A stretch of DNA of 12,405 nucleotides, taken from positions 1-12,405 of the forward strand of contig JBIQLO010000115.1 of NCBI GenBank assembly GCA_044464175.1, given 5' to 3'. The notes beneath the pieces were generated by a model that did not search any database, was not told the origin of the DNA, and was given only the letters and a program-made list of their open reading frames with translations. The position numbers and the translations under genes were made by a program. Below are positions 1 to 6,346 of the stretch, piece after piece (position 1 is the first letter of the stretch; every line of letters starts with the position of its first letter). This DNA comes from JBIQLO01 sp044464175. Its GTDB lineage: Bacteria > Planctomycetota > Phycisphaerae > Tepidisphaerales > Tepidisphaeraceae.

Positions 1-82
1 AAAGGGAGAAGAGGGGCGGGCGGGGGGCGGAGGGAAGAAGGGGGGGGGGGGCGGGGGGGGGCCCGGGGGGGGGGGGGGGGGG
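1..82. repeat. Poly-G low-complexity tract at window edge
   Basis: The first ~82 bases are almost only G, with a few A and C early on and long uninterrupted G runs from about position 41. The composition switches abruptly to ordinary mixed sequence at about 83. It has no coding structure. Runs of this purity at the very edge of a sequence are typical of dark-cycle G calls in two-colour sequencing or of a failed contig end, so it is probably not genuine genomic sequence. A real G-quadruplex tract cannot be excluded from sequence alone. Confidence 0.8.
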
Positions 83-143
83 ATCGGGATGGGCAGACAG
101 CGGCAAGCGGGTCATTGTTTTGGCTCCTCTACCTATACGGGGG

Positions 144-177
144 GCGCTGCGCGATTTGGGGACGAAATGCGCAGCGC
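144..177 (+). repeat. REP-like palindrome, copy A
   Basis: GCGCTGCGC at 144-152 pairs with GCGCAGCGC at 169-177. ATTT (154-157) pairs with AAAT (165-168), leaving G153 bulged and a 7-nt loop, for a 13-bp stem in all. The stem is followed by GATTTT, so it could also act as a weak plus-strand terminator for a gene off the window. The reverse complement of a near-identical element lies at 251-283 (29 of 34 aligned columns match by hand count), which argues for an interspersed repeat rather than a lone terminator. Confidence 0.6.
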
Positions 178-250
178 GATTTTGGGAATCACGGTTTTTG
201 GGGCGGGAGGGGCGATAATTCTTTTTTTCACGAAGTTTTTTTGATTTTTT

Positions 251-283
251 GCGCTGCGCTTTTTGTCGCCAAACGCGCAGCAC
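251..283 (-). repeat. REP-like palindrome, copy B (inverted)
   Basis: Read on the minus strand this 33-nt element matches copy A (144-177) with four mismatches and one single-base gap. The conserved arms are CTGCGCG on one side and GCGCAGCGC on the other. The two copies face each other across about 73 bases of T-tract-rich DNA. Paired, inverted palindromes of this sort resemble REP/BIME arrangements in other bacteria, though no associated transposase-like gene is visible here. Confidence 0.6.
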
Positions 284-330
284 GGGGTCGGGGAAGAGCG
301 CCTACAGGTCGGGAAGGGAGGCCCCTGGGG

Positions 331-359
331 CACGAGTCAGCGAGTACGCTGACATCGTG
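331..359. repeat. Long hairpin / palindromic element
   Basis: CACGA plus GTCAGCG (331-342) pairs with CGCTGAC (347-353) and TCGTG (355-359) around an AGTA tetraloop, leaving only A354 bulged. This gives a 12-bp stem. TGGG just upstream (around 326-329) and CCCA downstream (363-366) could extend it past a small internal loop. No T-run follows on either strand, so it is not an intrinsic terminator. It is most likely an interspersed palindromic repeat. Confidence 0.55.
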
Positions 360-414
360 GCACCCACGTGGGAGGGCCCGTAGGTTGAGGGACGGATGGC
401 CGCCACTGGGGGGT

Positions 415-433
415 GACAGGCTGGAAGCCTGTC
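415..433. repeat. Short interspersed palindrome
   Basis: GACAGGCT (415-422) pairs perfectly with AGCCTGTC (426-433) around a GGA loop. From memory, palindromes of the form 'CAGGCTGGAAGCCTG' recur in genomes of the Planctomycetota/Verrucomicrobiota group, so this looks like one member of a dispersed family. Only one copy is in this window, so dispersal is not shown here. Confidence 0.5.
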
Positions 434-496
434 CTCCGATGAGGCGCTGGCGGGGCTGGAAGGATGGTGATTGAAAGGCGGTGGCGGCCCGGTAGA

Positions 497-525
497 CTAG
501 CGGGCGATTCGCCCGCTGGGATTTT
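497..525 (+). repeat. Hairpin plus T-run directly upstream of the first gene
   Basis: AGCGGGC (499-505) pairs with GCCCGCT (511-517) around a GATTC loop. Two more pairs (498 with 518 as a T-G wobble, 497 with 519) extend the stem to 9. It is followed by GGGA and a run of six T (522-527) that runs into the start codon area of the next gene at 529. The shape is that of an intrinsic terminator or attenuator, but it lies so close to the gene that it may equally be an interspersed palindrome or an mRNA leader hairpin. Confidence 0.45.
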
Positions 526-528
526 TTG

Positions 529-1272
529 ATGCTCCGCTATTTCAAATTTCGACAGGATCTCTTCGCCCCCGCCCCGGCCCGGGATATTTATCTCAAGCGC
601 GGAGCGGGAAAGGGATGGCCAGAGGAGTGCCCGCCGATCCGGGCGGCTCAGGGGTTTGGGTATGACCTGCTTGCCAATTTTGAGATCGCGTTTGTCCGGT
701 CGCGCGGGGGGTGGCGGGTTGAGCCGGACATCGTCCTCGAGAGCGATTTTGACTATGCGGCGGGGGAGGAAGCGGCCGGGGCGCCGCTCACACAGCAGTA
801 CGCCTGGTTTTGGGAAAAGGGGCAGAAGCTGCCTCATGTCATCACGGACAATGTTTATGAGCAGATCAAAAACCAGGTGAAGATCAGCACGTTTCTGTTT
901 CTCCAGACCGACCCGAATGAGATGCTGCTGATGACGGCCATTCCGAACCTCCAGCGCCCCTGGCGGGCCATGACGGCGCTGATCGAGACCGACTGGTACC
1001 CGGCCGCCTATCCGTGGCACGCGGTCGTCGAGCTGGACCCGTCCCAGAAGCGCATCACGATTGCCAAGGGGGAGCCATTGTGCCGGGTAATCCCCCTTCG
1101 CCGCGACACCTATTTCGCCCAGCCGATGTCCGAAACCGACTTCGACGCGTTTTTTGCCCGGACGCAGAAATGGCTGGCGACGCATGGGCGGGCGGAGCAT
1201 GAGGGGACGCTGGACATCACGCGCACGTATGTAAAGCAACAGGCCCGATCCAAGTTTATTGTCATGGAATGA
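529..1272 (+). CDS. DUF6065-like protein of unknown function
   Basis: A 247-residue soluble protein, with no signal peptide or membrane segment visible. It resembles the DUF6065 family in layout: a β-rich protein with a central block at about residues 119-166 where an FLF(L/R)TxP-like stretch leads into a conserved TDWYP segment. An MTAIPN segment and a KGEPLCRVIPLRR segment (about 180-192) are also seen. The region QYAWFWEKGQKLPH (about 90-103) and the C-terminal HEGTLDITRTYVKQQ are rich in Trp, His and acidic residues, but no known catalytic signature is recognisable, so no reaction is proposed. ATG at 529 was chosen; TTG at 526 is the immediately preceding in-frame alternative. No strong Shine-Dalgarno sequence is present. 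The stop codon (1270-1272) overlaps an in-frame ATG of the glycosyltransferase reading frame, so the two genes are probably cotranscribed. The family assignment is from memory of conserved blocks and is moderate in certainty. Confidence 0.7.
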   Translation: MLRYFKFRQDLFAPAPARDIYLKRGAGKGWPEECPPIRAAQGFGYDLLANFEIAFVRSRGGWRVEPDIVLESDFDYAAGEEAAGAPLTQQYAWFWEKGQKLPHVITDNVYEQIKNQVKISTFLFLQTDPNEMLLMTAIPNLQRPWRAMTALIETDWYPAAYPWHAVVELDPSQKRITIAKGEPLCRVIPLRRDTYFAQPMSETDFDAFFARTQKWLATHGRAEHEGTLDITRTYVKQQARSKFIVME

Positions 1273-1337
1273 CGCAAGGCCCTGTTGATTGTCCGGTGGA
1301 AGTGACAACGAAGCGATCTGACGCAACAATTCCCTCC

Positions 1338-2387
1338 ATGCCTGATCCGCAGCGCATCCTGATCATTAAGCCCAGTGCCATTGGTGATGTGGTGCATGCG
1401 CTGCCGGTGCTGAATCTGCTGCGGCGGCGCTGGCCGGAGTCGGTGATTGACTGGCTGGTCACTCCGGCCTGCGCCGGGCTGCTGGAGGGGCACGAGCAAC
1501 TGGATGAGGTGGTCCTGTTCAACCGCCGCCACTTTGGGAAAGGGTGGTACCGGCCGAAGATCGCCCGGGAGTTTTGCGGCTGGATGCTCCAGCTTCGCCG
1601 CCGGGGGTATGACCTGGTGATCGATCTCCAGGGATTGTTCCGCAGCGGATGGCTGGCGTGGGTGAGCGGCGCGCCCCGGCGCGTCGGGTTTGCCAATGCC
1701 CGCGAAGGGGGCTGGGTCTTTTACACCGATCGCATCCGGCTGGATTCGGTTGAATGCCATGCGGTCGAGCGCTATGTGAAACTTGCCCAATTCCTGGGTT
1801 GCCCCAGCGGCGAGCCGGTGGAATTCCCCTTCGCGACCACGGCGGGGGACCGGGAGGTGGTGGCCGGGCTGCTTGGGAATGTGGAACGATTTGCGGTCCT
1901 GCTGCCGGGGACCAACTGGGCAACCAAGCGCTGGCCGATCGGCCACTTCGCCGAGCTGGTCAACCCACTGCGGGAGCGATTGGGTCTGCAGACGGTGGTG
2001 GCCGGGGGGCCCGGCGACGTCGAGCTGGGGCAGCAAATTCCCGGGGCACTGAACCTGGCCGGGAAGACGTCGCTTCGGCAGCTGACCGCCCTGCTGGAGC
2101 GGGCGGCCCTGGTCATCGCCAACGACAGCGGGCCGATGCACATTGCCGCCGCACTGGGACGGCCGCTGGTGACGCTGTTTGGCCCCACCAATCCGGTCCG
2201 GACCGGCCCGTTCAACCGGCCCGAGACGGTCCTCCGTTTGGACATCGCCTGTGCCCCCTGCTATTCGCGGACGTGCTCGCATCAGAGCTGCCTGCAGTGG
2301 CTGGGGCCGCAAGCTGTGCTGGCAGCGGCGGAGCGGCAGTTGCGCCAGTCCGCCCATTTACCAATGGACCCCCAGAGCGTATCCTGA
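1338..2387 (+). CDS. Glycosyltransferase family 9 (heptosyltransferase-like)
   Basis: The product fits the ADP-heptose:LPS heptosyltransferase family (GT9, GT-B fold), which adds heptose or a related sugar to lipid A-core on the cytoplasmic face of the inner membrane. At the N-terminus, RILIIKPSAIGDVVHALPVL is the classic first β-strand/glycine loop with the catalytic-type Asp. In the C-terminal domain the nucleotide-sugar site shows LLPGTNWATKRWP, DSGPMHIAAALG and FGPTNP. A four-Cys cluster near the end (CAPCYSRTC...C) is common in this family. Counting from 1338 it is 349 residues, the normal length. The start at 1338 is preferred because it sits four residues before the family's first strand. 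The upstream in-frame ATG at 1269 would add 23 non-family residues but would give an ATGA overlap with the preceding gene. Neither start has a good ribosome binding site. The acceptor sugar cannot be told from sequence. Confidence 0.88.
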   Translation: MPDPQRILIIKPSAIGDVVHALPVLNLLRRRWPESVIDWLVTPACAGLLEGHEQLDEVVLFNRRHFGKGWYRPKIAREFCGWMLQLRRRGYDLVIDLQGLFRSGWLAWVSGAPRRVGFANAREGGWVFYTDRIRLDSVECHAVERYVKLAQFLGCPSGEPVEFPFATTAGDREVVAGLLGNVERFAVLLPGTNWATKRWPIGHFAELVNPLRERLGLQTVVAGGPGDVELGQQIPGALNLAGKTSLRQLTALLERAALVIANDSGPMHIAAALGRPLVTLFGPTNPVRTGPFNRPETVLRLDIACAPCYSRTCSHQSCLQWLGPQAVLAAAERQLRQSAHLPMDPQSVS

Positions 2388-2402
2388 AACCATTCTCGGA
2401 CC

Positions 2403-2425
2403 GGCGACGGTGATTCGTCATCGCC
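2403..2425 (+). other. Hairpin upstream of transaldolase gene
   Basis: GGCGA (2403-2407) pairs with TCGCC (2421-2425) and TGA with TCA around a TTCG loop, leaving CGG bulged on one side. The 8-bp stem begins 15 bases after the glycosyltransferase stop. No T-run follows, so it is at most a weak or factor-assisted terminator, or an mRNA processing site. Confidence 0.3.
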
Positions 2426-2467
2426 ACCCTTAAACAACCAGGGAACCAACAATAAAGGAACGCGTCC

Positions 2468-3523
2468 ATGTCATTAAAATCGCTCATCGACTGCGGCACC
2501 AAGGTGTGGTCGGATTCGATCGACCCCACGGTTCTGGACAAGGACATTCCGCTGGGCATCACCGGCGCGACCTCCAATCCGATCATCATCGCCGATCTGA
2601 TCAAGACGGGGGCATTCGACGAGACTCTGGGGGAATTCCTTGAGGAGGGTCTCAGCGATGCCGACCTCGCCTGGCACATGACCGACCATATGGTGCATGA
2701 CGCCCAGGAGCGCTTCTGGCCCATTTACCAGCGGACGCACGGGGACGATGGGTACGTCAGCTTTGAGCTGGATCCCCTGCTGGAGGACCCGCACCAGAAC
2801 CTGCCGCACGCCCATCGGGTGCAGCGTTATATTGAACTGGGCAAGCAGTGGTCGCAGGGGCACTCCAACCGGATGATCAAGGTGCCGGCCACCGCGGCCG
2901 GGATCGATGCGCTGGAGGAACTGGCGGCGGCAGGGGTCACGATCAACGTCACCCTCTGCTTCACCGAGCGACAGTACCTGCTGTCCCGTGATGCGATCTG
3001 GCGCGGGGCGCAGCGGCACCGGGGGGGGCTGGAGAAGTTCAAGAGCGTTTACAGCATCTTTGTGTCGCGGGTGGATGTCTATACGGCCCAGCACGTGCCG
3101 GAGCTTTCCGATGCGGCCCAGGGGCAGGTCGGGATTGCCAACGCGAGGCACATGTGGCGGCTGAACCAGGCGTTCTGGCAGGATAAGAACGTACGGCTGA
3201 AACAGGAGATCATTTTCGCCTCGACGGGGGTGAAGATGCCGTCGGATCCGCCGGACAAGTATGTGGCTGCGCTGGCCGGGAGCGACATTCAGACCAACCC
3301 TCCCGCCACGAATGAGGCGGTGGAGAAGCTCAACAAGCAGTACACGCGGACGCTGGACCAGCAACTGCCTCAGGCGGTGCTGGATGAAATTGCCCAGAAG
3401 GTGGATGTCCAGAAGATGGAAGACAAGCTGATGGAGGAGGGAATCGAGAAATTTGCCAAGCCGCAGAAGGCGTTGCTGGAGCAGATAGCCAAGAAGCGGG
3501 CCGCCCTGGCGGGGGCGAAGTAG
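2468..3523 (+). CDS. Transaldolase family protein
   Basis: Transaldolase moves a dihydroxyacetone unit between sugar phosphates in the non-oxidative pentose phosphate pathway, via a Schiff base on Lys. Here the base-forming Lys is K138 in NRMIKVPAT, and D16 (in KVWSDS), N37 (in GATSNP) and E100 (in SFELDP) match the other conserved active-site positions of the family. A TINVTLCF strand and an SRVDVY strand complete the TIM-barrel pattern. The 351-residue length suits the larger bacterial transaldolases. The C-terminal ~50 residues are Lys/Glu/Gln-rich and predicted helical. ATG at 2468 is preceded by AAAGGAA at 2454-2460 with good spacing, the clearest ribosome binding site in this block. It lies 80 bases after the glycosyltransferase and may be cotranscribed. 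Because several related aldolases share this fold, true transaldolase activity is likely but not certain. Confidence 0.9.
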   Translation: MSLKSLIDCGTKVWSDSIDPTVLDKDIPLGITGATSNPIIIADLIKTGAFDETLGEFLEEGLSDADLAWHMTDHMVHDAQERFWPIYQRTHGDDGYVSFELDPLLEDPHQNLPHAHRVQRYIELGKQWSQGHSNRMIKVPATAAGIDALEELAAAGVTINVTLCFTERQYLLSRDAIWRGAQRHRGGLEKFKSVYSIFVSRVDVYTAQHVPELSDAAQGQVGIANARHMWRLNQAFWQDKNVRLKQEIIFASTGVKMPSDPPDKYVAALAGSDIQTNPPATNEAVEKLNKQYTRTLDQQLPQAVLDEIAQKVDVQKMEDKLMEEGIEKFAKPQKALLEQIAKKRAALAGAK

Positions 3524-3592
3524 GCCGGGGCATGGGGGGGGCAGGCAGGATCGGGAGTCACGGCGCTTCATATCGAGTTCTTGTTGTCCCAT

Positions 3593-3620
3593 TTGCCTGG
3601 GCCAGGCTCCGGCCTAAAAT
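3593..3620 (+). promoter_or_regulatory. Candidate sigma70-type promoter for the exporter genes
   Basis: TTGCCT (3593-3598) and TAAAAT (3615-3620) are separated by 16 bases in an otherwise GC-rich 200-base gap. Both boxes are close to the sigma70 consensus. A start at about 3627 would give a leader of roughly 100-145 bases before the adaptor gene. No operator is recognised. Confidence 0.4.
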
Positions 3621-3770
3621 AGCAAAGGCACTGCCGACGAATCGGGCCATGTGCGCCCTCCGCGGCATCGGCGCAGGTTGGTGGCGGGCTTGCCGGCCGT
3701 CCGATTTTAATCCTTCCGAACAGTTATGAAGCAAAGGGCCATGCCACTGCCGCTTGCGAGGCGCGGGGCG

Positions 3771-5042
3771 ATGGGACAATTGATGCGGGCTCGCCACGGA
3801 CAATCGCTCCGAACCATCCTGATATTGTTGGCCGTCGCGGTCGTTCTGGCCGGAGGGGCGTGGGGGCTTCATGCGCTGCTTCGCCCTACGGTGGTGGTGG
3901 CCGAGGCGGGAACGGGGCCGGTCATTGAAGCATTTTATGCCACGGGGACCGTCCAGCCGCAGCGGGAGTACGCCATCAGGACGAGCATTGCCGGCATCAT
4001 CACCGAGGTGAAGGTGGACAAGGGGGACCGGGTGAAGAAGGGGCAGGTGGTGGCGGTTGTGTCCGATCCGGCGCTGGATTACGCCCTGAACAAGGCCGAA
4101 GCGCAGCTTCAGGAACAGGCGGCCCTGTCCGATCCGAAGCGCTCACCGGCGCTGGCGGAGCTGGATGCGCGGATCGCGGCGCAGGAGACGCTGCTGGACA
4201 TCGCCCAGCGCGAGCGGGATCGCCAGCAGGAACTGATCACCAAAAACGCCGCTTCCCAGAGCGATCTGGATCGGTCGCTGGAGCGGTTCAAGCAGACGTG
4301 GGGCGATCTGGAGGCGCTTAAGGAGCAGCGGCGGATGAAAGCCCTGGCGCTGGCGCGGGAACTGGAGGTGGCGCGGGCGGCGGTGCAAACCGCGCGGTGG
4401 AATCAGGAACTGCAGACCATCAAGAGCCCGGTGGACGGGGTGGTGCTGGACCGGCCGGTGTCGCGGGGGACACGGATGGCGGCCAATGACCATCTTATGC
4501 AGGTGGCGGATCTCTCTCCGGACAATCTGGTGATGCGAGCGGCGGTGGATGAGGAAGATCACGATCAACTGCGCGAGGGGCAGCTGGTGCAGATGGTGCT
4601 CTATTCCTTCCCCGGACGCACCTTCGAGGGGCGGGTGGAGAAGATATATGCCCAGGCCGATCCGGAGCGACGCACCTTCGAGGTGGACATTCGCTTTACA
4701 CCATTGCGCGATCGGCTGGCGCCCGGAATGACGGGGGAACTGGCGTTCATCACGCAAAGCAAGGACCAGGCGCTGGTCGTGCCGGCCCAGGCGCTGCAGG
4801 CGGGAAACATCTGGACGGTGGATAACGGGCGGGCGCACCGACAGGTGGTCAAAATCGGATTGAAGAATGTGCAGCGGGTGGAAGTGGTAGAGGGGATCGA
4901 GGCTGGCCAGCTGGTGATCCTCAGCTCGACCGCCGACCTGAGCGATGGGCAGCGAGTGGGGACGCGCCTGCAAACGCCCGAGGAGATGGCCGGGCCTGAG
5001 GCAGCGAAGAAATCGGATTCGTTCAGGGGTTTTAACCCCTAA
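3771..5042 (+). CDS. Periplasmic adaptor subunit of ABC exporter (MacA/DevB/HlyD-like)
   Basis: A membrane fusion protein anchored in the inner membrane that links a transporter to an outer-membrane channel. Counting from 3771 it has 423 residues: a TM anchor at about 14-37, a first half lipoyl motif at about 59-99 (AGIITEVKVDKGDRVKKG), a long α-hairpin at about 102-221, the second lipoyl half from about 217 (TIKSPVDGVV), then β-barrel and membrane-proximal domains. The hairpin contains R151, L155 and S162 in the spacing R-x3-L-x6-S, which in AcrA and MacA contacts TolC-type channels. The ATG at 3771 was chosen because GAGG lies 9 bases upstream. In-frame ATGs at 3726, 3741 and 3783 are alternatives; the one at 3726 has no ribosome binding site. 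The last five residues (RGFNP) are encoded inside a palindrome. It is followed by its permease and ATPase, so it is probably the adaptor of a DevBCA/MacAB-type system. Substrate unknown. Confidence 0.87.
   Translation: MGQLMRARHGQSLRTILILLAVAVVLAGGAWGLHALLRPTVVVAEAGTGPVIEAFYATGTVQPQREYAIRTSIAGIITEVKVDKGDRVKKGQVVAVVSDPALDYALNKAEAQLQEQAALSDPKRSPALAELDARIAAQETLLDIAQRERDRQQELITKNAASQSDLDRSLERFKQTWGDLEALKEQRRMKALALARELEVARAAVQTARWNQELQTIKSPVDGVVLDRPVSRGTRMAANDHLMQVADLSPDNLVMRAAVDEEDHDQLREGQLVQMVLYSFPGRTFEGRVEKIYAQADPERRTFEVDIRFTPLRDRLAPGMTGELAFITQSKDQALVVPAQALQAGNIWTVDNGRAHRQVVKIGLKNVQRVEVVEGIEAGQLVILSSTADLSDGQRVGTRLQTPEEMAGPEAAKKSDSFRGFNP
5025..5040. repeat. Palindrome overlapping the adaptor gene's 3' end
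   Basis: AGGGGTT (5025-5031) pairs with AACCCCT (5034-5040), so the adaptor's last codons and stop codon are made from a palindrome. It is not followed by a T-run. It may be a dispersed palindrome that inserted at or drifted into the gene end. Confidence 0.4.
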
Positions 5043-5054
5043 CCACTAACTTGT

Positions 5055-5076
5055 CCGGGCGGGCCGTTCCGCCCGG
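5055..5076 (+). other. Intercistronic hairpin between adaptor and permease
   Basis: CCGGGCGG (5055-5062) pairs perfectly with CCGCCCGG (5069-5076) around a 6-nt loop, between the adaptor stop and the permease ATG at 5094. There is no T-run, so it is unlikely to terminate transcription. It could stabilise or process the mRNA, or affect permease translation. Confidence 0.45.
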
Positions 5077-5093
5077 CGGCCGGGATTGTCGTC

Positions 5094-6341
5094 ATGCGCT
5101 GGTTCATCTCCATCCGCTATTTTCTCAGCCATAAGCGGCAGTCGCTGGTCTGCATCGCGGGGGTGACGATCAGCGTGATGATGCTCATCACCATGCAGGC
5201 AATGATGAGCGGGTTCACGGACAAGTTCATTATCGAGACGGTCGAATCCTCGGGACACATCATCATCCACGATGAGCCGCGCGAGACGCGCACGCCGATT
5301 TTGCAACAGGCATATCCCGATCCCAATGCGGTGCTGGAACTGAAGGGGGTCAAGCCGCGCGACCAGATCAAGCACATTCGCAACGCTGGGGGGATCATGG
5401 CGATGCTCCGCCGGATGCCGGGGGTTCAGGCGGTGGCGCCGATGGTGACCGGCGACGCCATCGCCACCTACGGCACCAAGACGGTGAATATCGCGGTCTA
5501 CGGCGTGGAGCCGGTGGATCAGTTGAAGGTGACCACCATCGGCGACAATGTCATTTCCGGCAGCTTCGACCGGCTCAAGAGCACGGCCGACGGGATCGTG
5601 CTGGGCAGCGGGGTGGCGGATGTGCTGGGGGCGAAGGTGGACGACATCATCACGCTGGCCGGCTCAGAGGGGGGGCGGACCACGGCCAAGATCGCGGGCA
5701 TTTTCCAGACGGGGGTGACGCCGGTGGATTATTCCAGGTGCTATATGCTCCTGAACGACGCCCAGACGCTGCTGAATCGCAAGAACATCATCAACCAGAT
5801 GATCCTGCGCACCACGGACTACACGCAGGCGCGCGACTACGCGGCGAGGATCGAGTCGATCATCGGATACAAGACCGAAAGCTGGCAGGAGGCGAATGAA
5901 AATTTTCTTAAAATCTTCCGGATTCAGACGATCATCACCTATTTCATCACGGGGGCCCTGCTGGTGGTCTCCGCCTTTGGGGTGCTGAATATCCTGGTGA
6001 TGGCGGTGCTGGAGCGCGTCAACGACATCGCTATCCTCAAGTCGTTCGGCCTCTCGCGCTGGGATGTGACGGCGATCTATCTCTTCCAGGGAATGCTCAT
6101 CGGGCTGATCGGCTCGACGATCGGCCTGATCCTGGCCAAGCTGGCGGTCGAGGGGCTGCGCCGGCTGCCCATCCAGATGGAGGGGCTGGTGCATACCGAG
6201 GGGCTGCTGATGAGCGAGCACCTGAGCCAGTATGTCATTGCCTTCATCGCCTCCATGGCGATCGTGCTGCTGGCGGCGGCCTATCCCGCCCGGCGGGCCG
6301 CCAAATATGATCCGGTGGAGGTCATCCGCGGAGCCCATTAG
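5094..6341 (+). CDS. ABC exporter permease, FtsX/LolC/E type
   Basis: A 415-residue inner-membrane permease of the MacB/LolC/E/FtsX class (type VII ABC exporters), which couples ATP hydrolysis in the cytoplasm to a mechanical movement of its periplasmic domain. The N-terminus (FISIRYFLSHKRQS) is the amphipathic start typical of LolC/E, followed by TM1 at about 18-41. A large periplasmic domain (about 42-270) of the MacB core type follows. The FtsX domain has three TM segments at about 278-303, 328-352 and 378-398. The coupling segment is ERVNDIAILKSFGLSR. The end (AAKYDPVEVIRGAH) is the usual FtsX-family tail. It starts 51 bases after the adaptor stop and ends five bases before the ATPase ATG, so the three are one operon. 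A single permease gene suggests a homodimer, as in MacB and DevC, rather than the LolC-LolE heterodimer. Confidence 0.9.
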   Translation: MRWFISIRYFLSHKRQSLVCIAGVTISVMMLITMQAMMSGFTDKFIIETVESSGHIIIHDEPRETRTPILQQAYPDPNAVLELKGVKPRDQIKHIRNAGGIMAMLRRMPGVQAVAPMVTGDAIATYGTKTVNIAVYGVEPVDQLKVTTIGDNVISGSFDRLKSTADGIVLGSGVADVLGAKVDDIITLAGSEGGRTTAKIAGIFQTGVTPVDYSRCYMLLNDAQTLLNRKNIINQMILRTTDYTQARDYAARIESIIGYKTESWQEANENFLKIFRIQTIITYFITGALLVVSAFGVLNILVMAVLERVNDIAILKSFGLSRWDVTAIYLFQGMLIGLIGSTIGLILAKLAVEGLRRLPIQMEGLVHTEGLLMSEHLSQYVIAFIASMAIVLLAAAYPARRAAKYDPVEVIRGAH

Positions 6342-6346
6342 GATTC

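Larger units (their letters stand above)
83..528. other. Noncoding, palindrome-rich region
   Basis: No convincing gene is present in this ~445-base stretch. The open frames here lack family resemblance and are rich in Gly, Arg and Pro, as expected for chance frames in GC-rich DNA. The region instead holds a series of strong inverted repeats (144-177, 251-283, 331-359, 415-433, 497-519, plus the short perfect palindrome 363-372). It also has a T-tract-rich segment at about 194-264 that stands out against the GC-rich background. It looks like an intergenic island of interspersed palindromic elements. If a gene lies upstream, it is outside the window. Confidence 0.65.

Noticed and set aside
1..82. 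G-quadruplex regulatory element
   Set aside because: The near-homopolymer nature and position at the edge fit an artefact better than a regulated quadruplex.
253..281. Second REP-like hairpin as an intrinsic terminator
   Set aside because: On the minus strand the stem is followed by A-runs and on the plus strand by GC-rich sequence, so neither direction gives the needed T-run.
115..474. Plus-strand open frame of 119 codons in the left noncoding region
   Set aside because: Crosses several hairpins, has no binding site and looks like low-complexity Arg/Gly/Trp sequence, not a protein.
337..1329. Minus-strand open frame of 330 codons
   Set aside because: Lies opposite the DUF6065-like gene and is a Pro/Arg/Leu-rich shadow, with no known domain and no ribosome binding site.
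1110..2357. Minus-strand open frame of 415 codons
   Set aside because: Entirely antisense to the well-conserved GT9 gene; Gln/Pro/His/Arg-rich composition typical of a shadow in GC-rich DNA.
2474..3592. Minus-strand open frame of 372 codons
   Set aside because: Antisense to the transaldolase gene, which has all its active-site residues; no domain recognised.
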